A stretch of DNA of 11,205 bases from an uncultured Ruminococcus sp. (GCA_945867875.1 CAMBJF010000064.1:1-11205), one strand, 5' to 3'; positions 1 to 7,579 are shown, numbered from the stretch's first letter. A program made the numbers and translations. Notes: generated by a model not told the origin, from the letters alone.

Positions 1-46
1 AGATAGCGTAGCGTCTCGTGGGCTCGGAGATGTGTATAAGAGACAG
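1..46 (+). other. Illumina Nextera i7 adapter remnant (artefact)
   Basis: Bases 13-46 match the Nextera read-2 transposase adapter, which ends in the 19-base Tn5 mosaic end at 28-46 (key core TGTATAAGAGACAG). Bases 5-12 (AGCGTAGC) are in the i7 index position; the reverse complement GCTACGCT is, as I recall, Nextera index N709. Bases 1-4 (AGAT) fit the end of the P7 primer. This is library sequence left on an assembled contig, not genomic DNA, and it also marks base 1 as a true contig end. The genome begins at base 47, only 22 bases before the first start codon. Confidence 0.96.
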
Positions 47-54
47 TTTATAAT

Positions 55-61
55 GAGGTGA
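55..61 (+). promoter_or_regulatory. Ribosome binding site of the phosphoglucomutase gene
   Basis: GAGGTGA, seven bases before the ATG at 69, is a strong match to the anti-Shine-Dalgarno sequence and fixes this start. Any promoter lies upstream of the contig end and is lost. Confidence 0.8.
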
Positions 62-68
62 CCATACA

Positions 69-1784
69 ATGAATGAAAAAGAACTTTATGCGCTCTGGTG
101 TGAAAAGGCAACAGATGACCCCGACCTCCAGACAGAACTTAAGTCCATTGCAGGCGATGATGAGGCTATAAAGGACAGATTCTACCGTGATCTCGAATTC
201 GGTACAGGCGGTCTCAGAGGCGTTATCGGTGCAGGCGCATACAGAATGAACGTTTACACCGTAAGACGTGCTACTCAGGGTCTTGCTGATTATGTTAACG
301 AGGCATTCAAGAACCCTTCCGTTGCTATTTCCTACGACAGCCGTATCAAGTCTGACGTTTTTGCAAAGGAAGCTGCTTCCGTTCTCGCTGCAAACGGCAT
401 CAAGGTCCACATCTACACTGAGCTTATGCCCACTCCTATGCTCTCCTATGCTGTAAGAGCTCACAAGTGCAGCGCAGGTATTATGATCACTGCTTCCCAC
501 AACCCTGCTAAGTACAACGGCTACAAGGTTTACGGCGCAGACGGCTGCCAGCTCACACTTGGCGCAGCTGAAATAGTTCTTAAGAACATTAACAAGGTTC
601 CTATGTTCGGCGGCGCAAAGCTCACCGATTATGAGAAGGCTGTTTCCGACGGAATGATAAACTACATTTCCCAGACAGTTATCGACAATTATCTCGATGA
701 GGTATCCAAGCAGGGTATCCACACTGATCTTGTTAAGTCAAGCGGTCTTAAGGTAGTTTACACTCCCCTTAACGGTACAGGCAACAAGCCCGTAAGAGCT
801 ATTCTTAAGAAGATAGGCATTGAGGACGTTACCGTTGTTCCCGAGCAGGAATATCCCAACGGAAACTTCACAACCTGCCCCTTCCCCAACCCTGAGATTA
901 AAGAAGCTCTTGCTCTCGGTCTCAAACTCTGCGAGACTGTAAAGCCTGACCTCCTTCTTGCAACAGACCCCGATGCTGACCGTGTTGGTATCGCTGTTCC
1001 CTCCGATAACGGCTATGTGCTTTTCACAGGAAACGAAGTAGGCGCAATGCTCCTCGAATACATCTGCTCCGAGAGAACAAAGCTCGGCACTATGCCACAG
1101 GATCCCGTTGCTGTAAAGACTATCGTTACTACCGATATCGCTGCAAAGATATGCAAGGAATACAATGTTAAGCTCGTTGAAGTTCTCACAGGCTTTAAGT
1201 TTATCGGCGAGCAGATCGGTTTCCTTGAGGACAAGGGTCAGGAAAACAGATACATCTTCGGCTTTGAAGAGAGCTATGGTTACCTCGCAGGTACCTATGT
1301 AAGAGACAAGGACGCTGTTGTTGCATCTATGCTCATCTGCGAAATGGCTGCTTTCTACCGCACAAAGGGCATTTCTCTTCTTCAGGCAAGAGAGAATATG
1401 TACAAGAAGTACGGCAACTACGTTCATACTCAGTCCTCTTTCGTTTGCGAGGGTGCTTCCGGTATGGAGAGAATGAAGGAAATCATGGCAGGTCTCAGAA
1501 GCAATACTCCTACTGAGATCGGCGGCCTTAAGGTAACACGCTTTGAGGACTATGCTGCAAGCACATCTATCGACACCGAGACAGGTGCAAAGACTATGCT
1601 TACACTTCCCAAGTCCGACGTTCTTACATTCAAGCTCACTGACGGCGCAAGTGTTATTATCCGTCCCTCCGGAACAGAGCCCAAGATCAAGGCTTACTAC
1701 ACTACTATCGGTAAGACAAGAGAAGAGGCTGCTGCACTGGAAAAGACAATCGCTGCTGATTTTGCAAAGAAGCTTGGTTTCTAA
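69..1784 (+). CDS. pgcA: Alpha-D-phosphohexomutase (phosphoglucomutase/phosphomannomutase)
   Basis: 571 residues, close to the roughly 580 of Bacillus PgcA-type enzymes, so the gene is complete. All four signature loops are visible: a GTGGLRG segment at residues 45-51, the phosphoserine loop TASHNP at 141-146 (catalytic Ser143), the metal-binding loop DPDADR at 300-305, the sugar-binding loop GFEESYGY at 398-405, and the phosphate-binding loop RPSGTEPK at 532-539. The family interconverts glucose 1-phosphate and glucose 6-phosphate (some members act on mannose phosphates) in the cytoplasm, linking glycolysis to glycogen and cell-envelope sugar synthesis. Nearly all lysines use AAG, which suggests high expression. 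It has its own terminator and no operon partner in the window. Substrate preference between glucose and mannose cannot be read from the sequence; the gene symbol rests on similarity of length and layout. Confidence 0.95.
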   Translation: MNEKELYALWCEKATDDPDLQTELKSIAGDDEAIKDRFYRDLEFGTGGLRGVIGAGAYRMNVYTVRRATQGLADYVNEAFKNPSVAISYDSRIKSDVFAKEAASVLAANGIKVHIYTELMPTPMLSYAVRAHKCSAGIMITASHNPAKYNGYKVYGADGCQLTLGAAEIVLKNINKVPMFGGAKLTDYEKAVSDGMINYISQTVIDNYLDEVSKQGIHTDLVKSSGLKVVYTPLNGTGNKPVRAILKKIGIEDVTVVPEQEYPNGNFTTCPFPNPEIKEALALGLKLCETVKPDLLLATDPDADRVGIAVPSDNGYVLFTGNEVGAMLLEYICSERTKLGTMPQDPVAVKTIVTTDIAAKICKEYNVKLVEVLTGFKFIGEQIGFLEDKGQENRYIFGFEESYGYLAGTYVRDKDAVVASMLICEMAAFYRTKGISLLQARENMYKKYGNYVHTQSSFVCEGASGMERMKEIMAGLRSNTPTEIGGLKVTRFEDYAASTSIDTETGAKTMLTLPKSDVLTFKLTDGASVIIRPSGTEPKIKAYYTTIGKTREEAAALEKTIAADFAKKLGF

Positions 1785-1805
1785 GCTGATTTCATAAGCT
1801 ATATG

Positions 1806-1839
1806 ACCGGTATGGGGCAAGGCTTCATACCGGTTTTTT
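1806..1839 (+). terminator. Rho-independent terminator after the phosphoglucomutase gene
   Basis: A perfect 9-bp stem (ACCGGTATG at 1806-1814 with CATACCGGT at 1826-1834), an 11-base loop, and six T at 1834-1839. It is 21 bases past the stop codon and separates this gene from radA. Confidence 0.9.
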
Positions 1840-1868
1840 ACGATAAATTCTACTGAAAGGAAAATGCA

Positions 1869-3272
1869 ATGTCCGCTAAATTAAAATCGGTATATATATG
1901 CAGCTCCTGCGGCTATGAATCACCGAAATGGAACGGAAAATGCCCCTCCTGCGGTGAGTGGAACACATTTGAAGAGGATATAATCGAGGAAGCACCGAAA
2001 AAATCATCACTGAAAGCCGCACCCTCGGCACTCAGCGGCACTGACTGCTCCGACAAGATACGCACTCTGTCGCAGATAGGCACAGATGAGGAGATACGCT
2101 ATTCCACAGGTGCGGCTGAGCTTGACCGAGTGCTGGGCGGCGGACTTGTGAAAGGCTCTCTTGTGCTCCTCGGCGGTGAGCCCGGAATAGGAAAATCCAC
2201 GCTTCTTTTGCAGATATGCAGCTACCTCGGCGGCGAGCACAGCATTCTCTATGTATCGGGCGAGGAAAGCGTGAGACAGGTAAAGCTCAGAGCCGACCGC
2301 CTTGGCGTAACAACGCCCAATCTCTATCTGCTCAGTATGACGGACGCCGAATCTATCTGCAACACAATTATGTCCTCGAAGCCTGAGATAGTCATTATCG
2401 ACTCCATTCAAACTATGAACATCAAAAGCATAAGCTCCAGCTCGGGCAGCATCACTCAGGTAAGGGAATGCACAAACCTGTTTATGCACCTTGCAAAGGA
2501 TATGGAAATACCCATTTTCCTTGTTGGTCACGTGAACAAGGACGGCGCTATTGCTGGTCCCAAGGTTATGGAGCATATCGTTGACACCGTTCTGTTTTTC
2601 GAGGGCGACAGGCATCAGAGCTACAGACTTCTGAGAGCGGTCAAAAACCGTTTCGGTTCGACAAACGAGATCGGCGTTTTTGAAATGCTGGACAGCGGTC
2701 TTGAGCAGGTGGAAAATCCCTCGCAGATGTTTCTTTCGGGCAGACCTGTGGGCGTTTCGGGAAGCTGCGTAGGCTGCGTTATGGAAGGTACACGCCCGAT
2801 CCTTGCGGAGGTGCAGGCGCTTGTCACCAAAAGCAGCTATTCCGCTCCGAGGCGAACTTCCACGGGATTTGATTTCAGCCGACTTGCCATAATCATTGCC
2901 GTGCTTGAAAAAAGAGCGGGGCTGTTCTACGGCACACTTGACATTTACGTGAACATTGTGGGAGGATTTCGTCTCGACGAGCCTGCCGCAGACCTGCCCG
3001 CAGCACTTGCGCTGTACAGCAGTCTTATGGATATGCCAATAAATGAAAAGCTGGTATCATTTGGAGAAATCGGTCTTGGCGGCGAGATACGCAGCGTTTC
3101 CAATATTTCTCAGCGAATTGCCGAGGCTCAGAGGCTTGGCTTTGAAAAATGTATTATCCCGAAGATGTCTCTGAGACAAATTGACCCGAAAAAATACAAC
3201 ATCGGCATTATCGCTGTGTCAAATATCCGTCAGGCATTTGATTATCTGAAAAAAGAACGTGAAAAAGGCTGA
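1869..3272 (+). CDS. radA: DNA repair protein RadA/Sms
   Basis: 467 residues, the normal length for RadA (about 455-460). Domains in order: an N-terminal C4 zinc finger (Cys11, Cys14, Cys25, Cys28); a RecA-like ATPase with Walker A GEPGIGKST at 103-111 and Walker B ending in Asp178; the RadA-specific KNRFGST motif at 259-265; and a Lon-protease-like C-terminal domain from about 280 onward. RadA is a DnaB-type helicase that drives branch migration and D-loop extension in recombinational repair and natural transformation. The start follows AAAGGA at 1856-1861 by seven bases; an ATG at 1864 is out of frame. Lysine codons are mostly AAA, unlike the preceding gene, so ordinary expression is expected. 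In many Clostridia radA sits near clpC or disA, but neither is here. I saw no convincing promoter in the 84 bases upstream. Confidence 0.97.
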   Translation: MSAKLKSVYICSSCGYESPKWNGKCPSCGEWNTFEEDIIEEAPKKSSLKAAPSALSGTDCSDKIRTLSQIGTDEEIRYSTGAAELDRVLGGGLVKGSLVLLGGEPGIGKSTLLLQICSYLGGEHSILYVSGEESVRQVKLRADRLGVTTPNLYLLSMTDAESICNTIMSSKPEIVIIDSIQTMNIKSISSSSGSITQVRECTNLFMHLAKDMEIPIFLVGHVNKDGAIAGPKVMEHIVDTVLFFEGDRHQSYRLLRAVKNRFGSTNEIGVFEMLDSGLEQVENPSQMFLSGRPVGVSGSCVGCVMEGTRPILAEVQALVTKSSYSAPRRTSTGFDFSRLAIIIAVLEKRAGLFYGTLDIYVNIVGGFRLDEPAADLPAALALYSSLMDMPINEKLVSFGEIGLGGEIRSVSNISQRIAEAQRLGFEKCIIPKMSLRQIDPKKYNIGIIAVSNIRQAFDYLKKEREKG

Positions 3273-3296
3273 TTTGTGCAGATATACAGAATTTAT

Positions 3297-3325
3297 TTGA
3301 CATTTACCGCAAAATATGATATAAT
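3297..3325 (+). promoter_or_regulatory. Perfect consensus sigma-A promoter
   Basis: TTGACA at 3297-3302, a 17-base spacer, and TATAAT at 3320-3325: both hexamers are exact and the spacing is optimal. Transcription would start near 3332, giving a leader of about 26 bases before the TTG at 3358. No operator-like repeat was seen over it, so it may be constitutive. Confidence 0.9.
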
Positions 3326-3357
3326 ATAATATTATATCCGAAAGGAGCACTGCCGCT

Positions 3358-3924
3358 TTGCACAGAAATACCAAAACAAGCTACAAGGTCGCACTTGGCG
3401 GCGTTGTCTCCGCTTTATGCCTTACACTTATGTTCCTCACAGGTGTTTTTCCCCTGCTCAGTATGGCGATACCCATATACGCAGGGGCGCTTATGATAAT
3501 CGTTTCAACAGAGGTAAACACAAGCTGGGCATTTGCCGCATATTTTGCAGTGGCACTTTTGTCCCTTTTCCTCACCCCCGACAAGGAAGCCACAACACTT
3601 TTCATAATGTTTTTCGGCTACTACCCCATAATCTCCCCGAAGCTTGAAAAAATACGTTCAAGGCTCTTAAAAACATTATGCAAATTCGGAATATTCAACG
3701 CCGCTATGGTTATATGGTACAAACTCATTATCCTTATTATGGGAGTATATGACTTTTTCGGAGAGTTTTCTTTCCTCGGAGAATACGCCGTTGTGGGAGT
3801 AATGGTGTTCATAAACCTTGTGTTCATACTTTACGACTACACCATTCAGATGATCGAAAGCGTGTATATAAAATGGTTCAGACCCACTTATTTCGGGAAA
3901 GGCAAACATAAAAAATCAGCATAA
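3358..3924 (+). CDS. Small integral membrane protein, ECF transporter S-component-like
   Basis: 188 residues, about six hydrophobic segments (roughly 10-30, 33-52, 56-73, 78-92, 110-130 and 140-162) and a basic C-terminal tail (KGKHKK). The N-terminus, a charged stretch followed by KVALGGVVSALCLTLMFLTG, and the overall size resemble substrate-binding S components of energy-coupling-factor transporters and related clostridial membrane proteins that I know only as hypothetical. It would sit in the cytoplasmic membrane; the substrate, and even transport activity, are inferred. The start is TTG: AAAGGAG at 3341-3347 lies 10 bases upstream, the next in-frame methionine is residue 25, inside the first membrane helix, and the promoter places the transcript start just upstream. 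No ECF ATPase or T-component gene is nearby, so if it is an S component it would use a shared module encoded elsewhere. Confidence 0.75.
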   Translation: MHRNTKTSYKVALGGVVSALCLTLMFLTGVFPLLSMAIPIYAGALMIIVSTEVNTSWAFAAYFAVALLSLFLTPDKEATTLFIMFFGYYPIISPKLEKIRSRLLKTLCKFGIFNAAMVIWYKLIILIMGVYDFFGEFSFLGEYAVVGVMVFINLVFILYDYTIQMIESVYIKWFRPTYFGKGKHKKSA

Positions 3925-3963
3925 AAAATCCTGCTCACTTGATTCAGTGAACAGGATTTTTTT
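3923..3963. terminator. Bidirectional terminator between convergent genes
   Basis: AATCCTG at 3927-3933 pairs with CAGGATT at 3952-3958, followed by a C/A mismatch and an inner TCACT/AGTGA stem with a six-base loop. A run of A on the left and a run of T (3957-3963) on the right give a U tract in both directions. It overlaps the stop codon of the minus-strand AraC-type gene (TAA at 3964-3962) and begins at the stop codon of the plus-strand gene. Confidence 0.88.
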
Positions 3964-4933
3964 ATTCGCTTATTCTTTTTACGGGTCTTACATATTTCCA
4001 GAATCGATCGCAGTCGTGATAGAAATAGAACACTCTTCCCTGTGAAGTATCAAGCTCATAACCCGATGCGGCATAGTCATAATCTTTCATTGCCTGCTCA
4101 ATTTTCTGCTCAACAGTCTGATTCTGGGAAAAATCAAAGGGACCGTGCTCAAAAACGATATACTCTCCCTCAGGAACGTCCATAATCTGCATCTGTTTTG
4201 GTATCTCACCGCTGTAATCCGCAGGAAGTCTCACGCCATAGCTCTCCGCAAGAGGTATTCCCCAGCTGCATATCCTGCCTGTAGGCTCGTTGATGAATGC
4301 CATAAGCTGACCGCTGCCTGCATTGCATTCAGTACCGCCCATATCGTCAAGCTTGCCCTTGATGCTGTCCAGAAGTCCGCAGATAGTTTCGCAGTCCTGC
4401 CCCGGAATTTTGCTCTGCTTGTCCCAGAAATCCCAGTAGCCGATGCTCTCATAATTTCTGATATGCAGATATTTATGGGCGGGAATGGTTACAAAATACA
4501 CCTTTACATCATTTGTCATGGTTGCCATATTTGTTCCTCCAATGCTTACAAGATAGCAGTCAAAGGGTTTGATAACAGTTCTCAGTACCACGGGAACAGG
4601 CTTGCTTCGGTACTCGCTGGGCGTTACGCCGTATGCCTCCTTAAATGCACGAGAGAATGCTTCGTGACTTGAAAAGCCGTGGTCAAGAGCGATATCAAGA
4701 AGTCCCTTTCGGGTATCACGCACATCTTTGAGTGCAAAAGCAAGTGAACGGTATCTGAGATAATCACGAAAATGCATTCCCGAGATCTCCTTGAATTTTC
4801 GGGAAAGATAATATTCGGAAAAACCAAGCTTTTTTGAAAGCGCCGAAAGGGTCAATGCTTCATCATCGCCGTTTTTTATGCATTTGTCAACCTCTTCAAC
4901 TATCGTCTGAACCGTTTTGTACCATTCACTCAT
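3962..4933 (-). CDS. AraC-family regulator with C-terminal GyrI-like effector-binding domain
   Basis: 323 residues from the chosen ATG. The N-terminal third (about 5-105) is an AraC/XylS DNA-binding domain with two helix-turn-helix units: the first around LSALSKKLGFSEYYLSRKFK, the second ending in the family signature HGFSSHEAFSRAFKEAYGVTPSEYR. The remainder (about 130-320) resembles the GyrI-like/Rob-type effector-binding domain, which binds small, often aromatic or cationic molecules and can control multidrug or stress responses. The start is set at 4933 because AAGGGG ends eight bases upstream; a longer reading from a TTG at 4963 would begin about at the predicted transcript start and has no binding site. 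The ligand and targets are not visible. It lies 78 bases downstream of the two-component regulator but has its own -10 element. Confidence 0.88.
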   Translation of the reverse strand: MSEWYKTVQTIVEEVDKCIKNGDDEALTLSALSKKLGFSEYYLSRKFKEISGMHFRDYLRYRSLAFALKDVRDTRKGLLDIALDHGFSSHEAFSRAFKEAYGVTPSEYRSKPVPVVLRTVIKPFDCYLVSIGGTNMATMTNDVKVYFVTIPAHKYLHIRNYESIGYWDFWDKQSKIPGQDCETICGLLDSIKGKLDDMGGTECNAGSGQLMAFINEPTGRICSWGIPLAESYGVRLPADYSGEIPKQMQIMDVPEGEYIVFEHGPFDFSQNQTVEQKIEQAMKDYDYAASGYELDTSQGRVFYFYHDCDRFWKYVRPVKRISE

Positions 4934-4965
4934 AGCAATTGCCCCTTTTTTACTGCTCTGCAATA

Positions 4966-4971
4966 ATTATA
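4966..4971 (-). promoter_or_regulatory. Candidate -10 element of the AraC-type gene
   Basis: TATAAT on the minus strand, giving a transcript start near 4960 and a leader of about 27 bases. No good -35 hexamer is found 16-18 bases upstream, so the promoter may be weak or activator-dependent. Confidence 0.45.
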
Positions 4972-5011
4972 CAGCATATTGGGATAAAAAACTTGATGTG
5001 GATTGCGGACT

Positions 5012-5686
5012 TTATTTATTAACTTTATACAGCATACAAGGTCTGCCGCCTGTTTCGTAATTCATATTTCCCGAAATTTCGCCTTTTTCGAGAAGAAAAT
5101 TCATATATCTTCGGACAGTGACTCTCGAAAGTCCCACCTTATCGGCAATTTCCTCACCTGTGAACTCCGTATCGGGGTTTCGTTCAAGGAAATTTCGGAC
5201 GGTCTCAAGGGTCTGATCCTGTATGCCCTTGGGGAGCTGCTCAATGGTTTTGGAAGAACCGCTGCTCAAAATTGCATCGATATGCTGCTGACTAAAGGAT
5301 TCAAGGTCGTGGAAAGCGTCCTGCCTGCTAAGGAACTTTTCAAGAGCCTGCTGAAATCTTGCCCCCGAAAACGGCTTTATAAGGTAATCCACAACGCCGA
5401 GACGGACAGCTTCCTCAATGGCGGCACTGTCATTTGCGGCTGTGACCATTATCACCGACAGAGGCAGATTTTTTTCACGTATCTTTCTGAGCACCTCGAT
5501 GCCGTTCATTTTCGGCATATAAACGTCAAGGATAACAAGCTGGACTGTGTGTGACGCAAGATATTCAAGAGCACTGCTTCCGTCACGGCATACTGCGGCA
5601 ACGTGGAAATGCTTGTTTTCAGTAACATACTGCTTGTTTATCATCGCCACCATGGGGTCATCTTCAATGATAACAACTTCATACAT
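5012..5686 (-). CDS. CitB/DcuR-family response regulator
   Basis: 224 residues, typical for this family. Residues 1-120 are a receiver domain with the acidic pocket Asp9/Asp10, phosphorylation site Asp54 (LVILDVYMP), switch residue Thr82 and conserved Lys104 in KPF. The C-terminal third has a winged-helix-like HTH (TGEEIADKVGLSRVTVRRY, 176-194) followed by the GGRPxxxY signature (213-220) seen in CitB, DpiA, DcuR and Bacillus DctR-type regulators. It is expected to be phosphorylated by the kinase encoded just upstream and to activate transcription of nearby transport or catabolic genes. AGGAGG lies eight bases before the ATG, within the 3' end of the kinase gene, and the two genes overlap by eight bases, so translation is probably coupled. 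No clear terminator follows it. Confidence 0.94.
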   Translation of the reverse strand: MYEVVIIEDDPMVAMINKQYVTENKHFHVAAVCRDGSSALEYLASHTVQLVILDVYMPKMNGIEVLRKIREKNLPLSVIMVTAANDSAAIEEAVRLGVVDYLIKPFSGARFQQALEKFLSRQDAFHDLESFSQQHIDAILSSGSSKTIEQLPKGIQDQTLETVRNFLERNPDTEFTGEEIADKVGLSRVTVRRYMNFLLEKGEISGNMNYETGGRPCMLYKVNK

Positions 5687-7307
5687 TGCTTTTTCCTCCT
5701 TCGTCTGTCAGGGTGACGGTGAATGACGTGCCCTCGCCCTCTTCGGATTCGAGGGATATGGTACCGCCGTATTTTTCGATAAGCTCTTTTATAAGGTGAA
5801 GTCCTGTTCCCCTGCCCTCGCCCTTAGTGGAGAAGCCGTAATCGTATATCTTCTTAATATTTTCGGGGGAAATGCCCTTTCCCGTGTCATCGACGGTGAT
5901 TATCATTGCGTGGGGCTTTGTGAAAATTCCAACGGTAAGCTCCTTGGGCTGCTCGTTCTTTTCATTGAGAGAGTCCATTGCATTTTCCGTGAGATTTCCG
6001 ATTATCGTGATAAGGTCGCCTGAGGGAAGGGAGATATCATTTCTTGAAAGCCTGCTTCCGCCCTCAAGGGAGAATTTGATATTCAGCTCTGCGGCTCTTG
6101 CGTATTTTCCGATAAGCAGTGCGGCAACTGAGGGGTCATCAATATTTTTCATAATGCCGTGGATAACGGTCTGCTGGATAGATGTAACATTGGTGATATA
6201 CTCGCAGGCCTCGCTTGTTCTGTTCATCTGGATAAGTCCGAGAATAACGTGGAGCTTGTTGATGAAATCGTGATTGTTTGCACGCATTGATTCAACCAGA
6301 TATTTTACTCCCGAAAGGTCCTCCATAAGCTTTGTGAACTCTGTGCGGTCACGGAGAATACAAAGTCCCCCTGTCACATTATCCTGTTCGGTTATGGGGA
6401 TAAGGTCGGCTAAAATGTCCGAACCGCCGTCTGAATGGAGAGACAGGCCGAGACTTTTTTCACCCTGTGACATCATCTTATCAAGCTGAATTTCGGGGAT
6501 CACATCGGAAACATTCGTCAGTTTCTTATCATCGTCGATCCCAAGCATATTTTTTGCGGCGCAGTTAATGTAAATAATGCCGCCGTCATTGCCAAACGCA
6601 AGGACACCCTCTTCAAGGGATTCAAGAACATTGTCACGGACGGTGAACATTGCGCTGAAAATGTCAGGCTCATAGCCCTTCAAAATCCGCTTTATCCTGT
6701 CGGAAAGTTTTCTTGAAAGAGCGGCGGCAAGGGTTATTACCGCTGCGGCGCATACTATATGTATTATGATTATGCTGATAACGGTCTTGTGGATATTCTG
6801 AGTGAGCATAACTGCGAGGACAAAGCCCGCATATTTTCCATCATTATCGTATATAGCGGCATATGCACGGCGCTGTGCTCCCGAAGGGCCTATATCCGAG
6901 GTCACATAAAATATGTCGCTGTCAGTGAAATCGGGGACAGTGCCGTCATACTGCGTGCCGATTAGCTCGTGGTTGGTGTGATAGATACGTTCGTTATCAA
7001 GAGCGATGACTGAAATAACGTCAATATTTGTAAGGGAGCTTTTCAGCGAGTCAAGATATGTCCCAACCATATTATCATCACTTGCGGCATTGGGTGTCAG
7101 CCTTTCCCTTATTATCTGTGACTGCGCCACCGCCTGAGCGATGTTTTCAAGGTTCTGATCAAGCCGCTTTTTGTCGGTGTCGATACTTACAAATATGCTT
7201 ATTATTGATATGAGCACGGTCATAACGGTGACAAGGATAAGCTGTGTATCAAGAATTTCCCGCTGGATACTGCCCGCAGACCGCCTCTGATGAGACATTT
7301 TTTTCAA
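5679..7307 (-). CDS. CitA/DcuS-family sensor histidine kinase
   Basis: 542 residues from the chosen TTG. Order: membrane helix at about 23-42, extracellular sensor of about 130 residues, second helix at about 176-198, cytoplasmic PAS domain at about 225-325, then a kinase core. The extracellular part has the CitA-like stretch ERIYHTNHELIG and ends in AYAAIYDNDGKYAGFVLAV, as in PAS-like (single Cache) carboxylate sensors. The phosphoacceptor is His346 in RANNHDFINKLHVILGL; ATP-site motifs are the N box (NLTENAMDSL, 438-447), DDTGKG at 473-478 and GFSTKGEGRGTGL at 491-503. Known family ligands are citrate, malate, fumarate and succinate; the ligand here is not determined. The TTG at 7307 has AAGGGGTG seven bases upstream; the ATG at 7298 is 16 bases away, and codons further upstream lie at or before the predicted transcript start. 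Confidence 0.93.
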   Translation of the reverse strand: MKKMSHQRRSAGSIQREILDTQLILVTVMTVLISIISIFVSIDTDKKRLDQNLENIAQAVAQSQIIRERLTPNAASDDNMVGTYLDSLKSSLTNIDVISVIALDNERIYHTNHELIGTQYDGTVPDFTDSDIFYVTSDIGPSGAQRRAYAAIYDNDGKYAGFVLAVMLTQNIHKTVISIIIIHIVCAAAVITLAAALSRKLSDRIKRILKGYEPDIFSAMFTVRDNVLESLEEGVLAFGNDGGIIYINCAAKNMLGIDDDKKLTNVSDVIPEIQLDKMMSQGEKSLGLSLHSDGGSDILADLIPITEQDNVTGGLCILRDRTEFTKLMEDLSGVKYLVESMRANNHDFINKLHVILGLIQMNRTSEACEYITNVTSIQQTVIHGIMKNIDDPSVAALLIGKYARAAELNIKFSLEGGSRLSRNDISLPSGDLITIIGNLTENAMDSLNEKNEQPKELTVGIFTKPHAMIITVDDTGKGISPENIKKIYDYGFSTKGEGRGTGLHLIKELIEKYGGTISLESEEGEGTSFTVTLTDEGGKSNV

Positions 7308-7338
7308 ATTTCCGCACCCCTTTTGCATTAATGTAATT

Positions 7339-7367
7339 ATTATAACATAAAAAAGGTGTTTTGAAAA
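7339..7367 (-). promoter_or_regulatory. Promoter of the two-component operon
   Basis: On the minus strand TATAAT (7344-7339) with TTTTCA (7367-7362) 17 bases upstream, four of six matches to the -35 consensus. The transcript would begin near 7332 and have a leader of about 25 bases before the TTG at 7307. It argues against the longer reading frame that opens at 7373. Confidence 0.7.
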
Positions 7368-7419
7368 GGGCAAGTGGAAAATAATATGACTTTTGAAAGT
7401 AATGAAAACGGCAGTGAAT

Positions 7420-7441
7420 AATTAAAAATCGTCCAATTAAA
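7420..7441. repeat. Two direct AATTAAA elements
   Basis: AATTAAA occurs at 7420-7426 and 7435-7441, with starts 15 bases apart, in the AT-rich divergent intergenic region; the second is preceded by CC, as in the right arm (CCATTAAA) of the inverted repeat at 7474-7494. They could be half-sites for a regulator. Short AT-rich repeats arise easily by chance, so the call is tentative. Confidence 0.3.
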
Positions 7442-7473
7442 GCCATTTAGACACATTTTCTTTTTTAACTTTT

Positions 7474-7494
7474 TTTAATGGTGTATCCATTAAA
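7474..7494. promoter_or_regulatory. Perfect inverted repeat, candidate operator
   Basis: TTTAATGG at 7474-7481 and CCATTAAA at 7487-7494 are exact inverted arms around TGTAT. The site is 22 bases upstream of the -35 hexamer of the SemiSWEET-like gene, a usual position for an activator, and about 107 bases upstream of the kinase -10 element. It is not followed by a T run in either direction, so a terminator is unlikely. The response regulator encoded next door is the obvious candidate protein, but that is inference. Confidence 0.5.
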
Positions 7495-7516
7495 TGCGCA
7501 GATTAGTTTTGTATGA

Positions 7517-7545
7517 TTGATTTTATAGTGCCTTGGATTTATAAT
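7517..7545 (+). promoter_or_regulatory. Promoter of the SemiSWEET-like / SGNH-like operon
   Basis: TTGATT at 7517-7522, a 17-base spacer and TATAAT at 7540-7545; a second TATAAT overlaps it at 7545-7550. Transcription would start near 7552, about 28 bases before the ATG. The -35 box matches consensus in four of six positions, compatible with activation. Confidence 0.75.
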
Positions 7546-7579
7546 ATAATCAACAAAGATTGAAAGGATAGATTAAACA

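Noticed and set aside
28..46. Tn5-like mosaic end suggesting a transposon
   Set aside because: It is inside the Nextera adapter with a sample index beside it, and no transposase or second end exists.
49..54. TATAAT just before the phosphoglucomutase ribosome binding site
   Set aside because: A promoter here would start transcription at about base 61, cutting off the ribosome binding site; the adapter also removes any -35 region.
48..722. A 224-codon minus-strand open frame opposite the start of the phosphoglucomutase gene
   Set aside because: Same codon-bias shadow; its end runs up to the adapter and it matches no family.
738..1820. A 360-codon open frame on the minus strand, cysteine-rich, opposite the phosphoglucomutase gene
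   Set aside because: It is a shadow created by strong codon bias (AAG, CTT, GCT) in the real gene; there is no ribosome binding site, no recognisable domain, and the plus-strand gene has every motif of its family.
1785..1868. Promoter for radA
   Set aside because: Beyond the terminator, no hexamer pair with proper spacing could be supported.
4934..5011. Terminator after the response regulator gene
   Set aside because: No stem with a following T run was found on the minus strand; read-through into the AraC-type gene cannot be ruled out.
5003..5554. A 183-codon plus-strand open frame opposite the response regulator gene
   Set aside because: The minus-strand receiver and HTH domains are complete; the plus-strand product has no recognisable features or upstream binding site.
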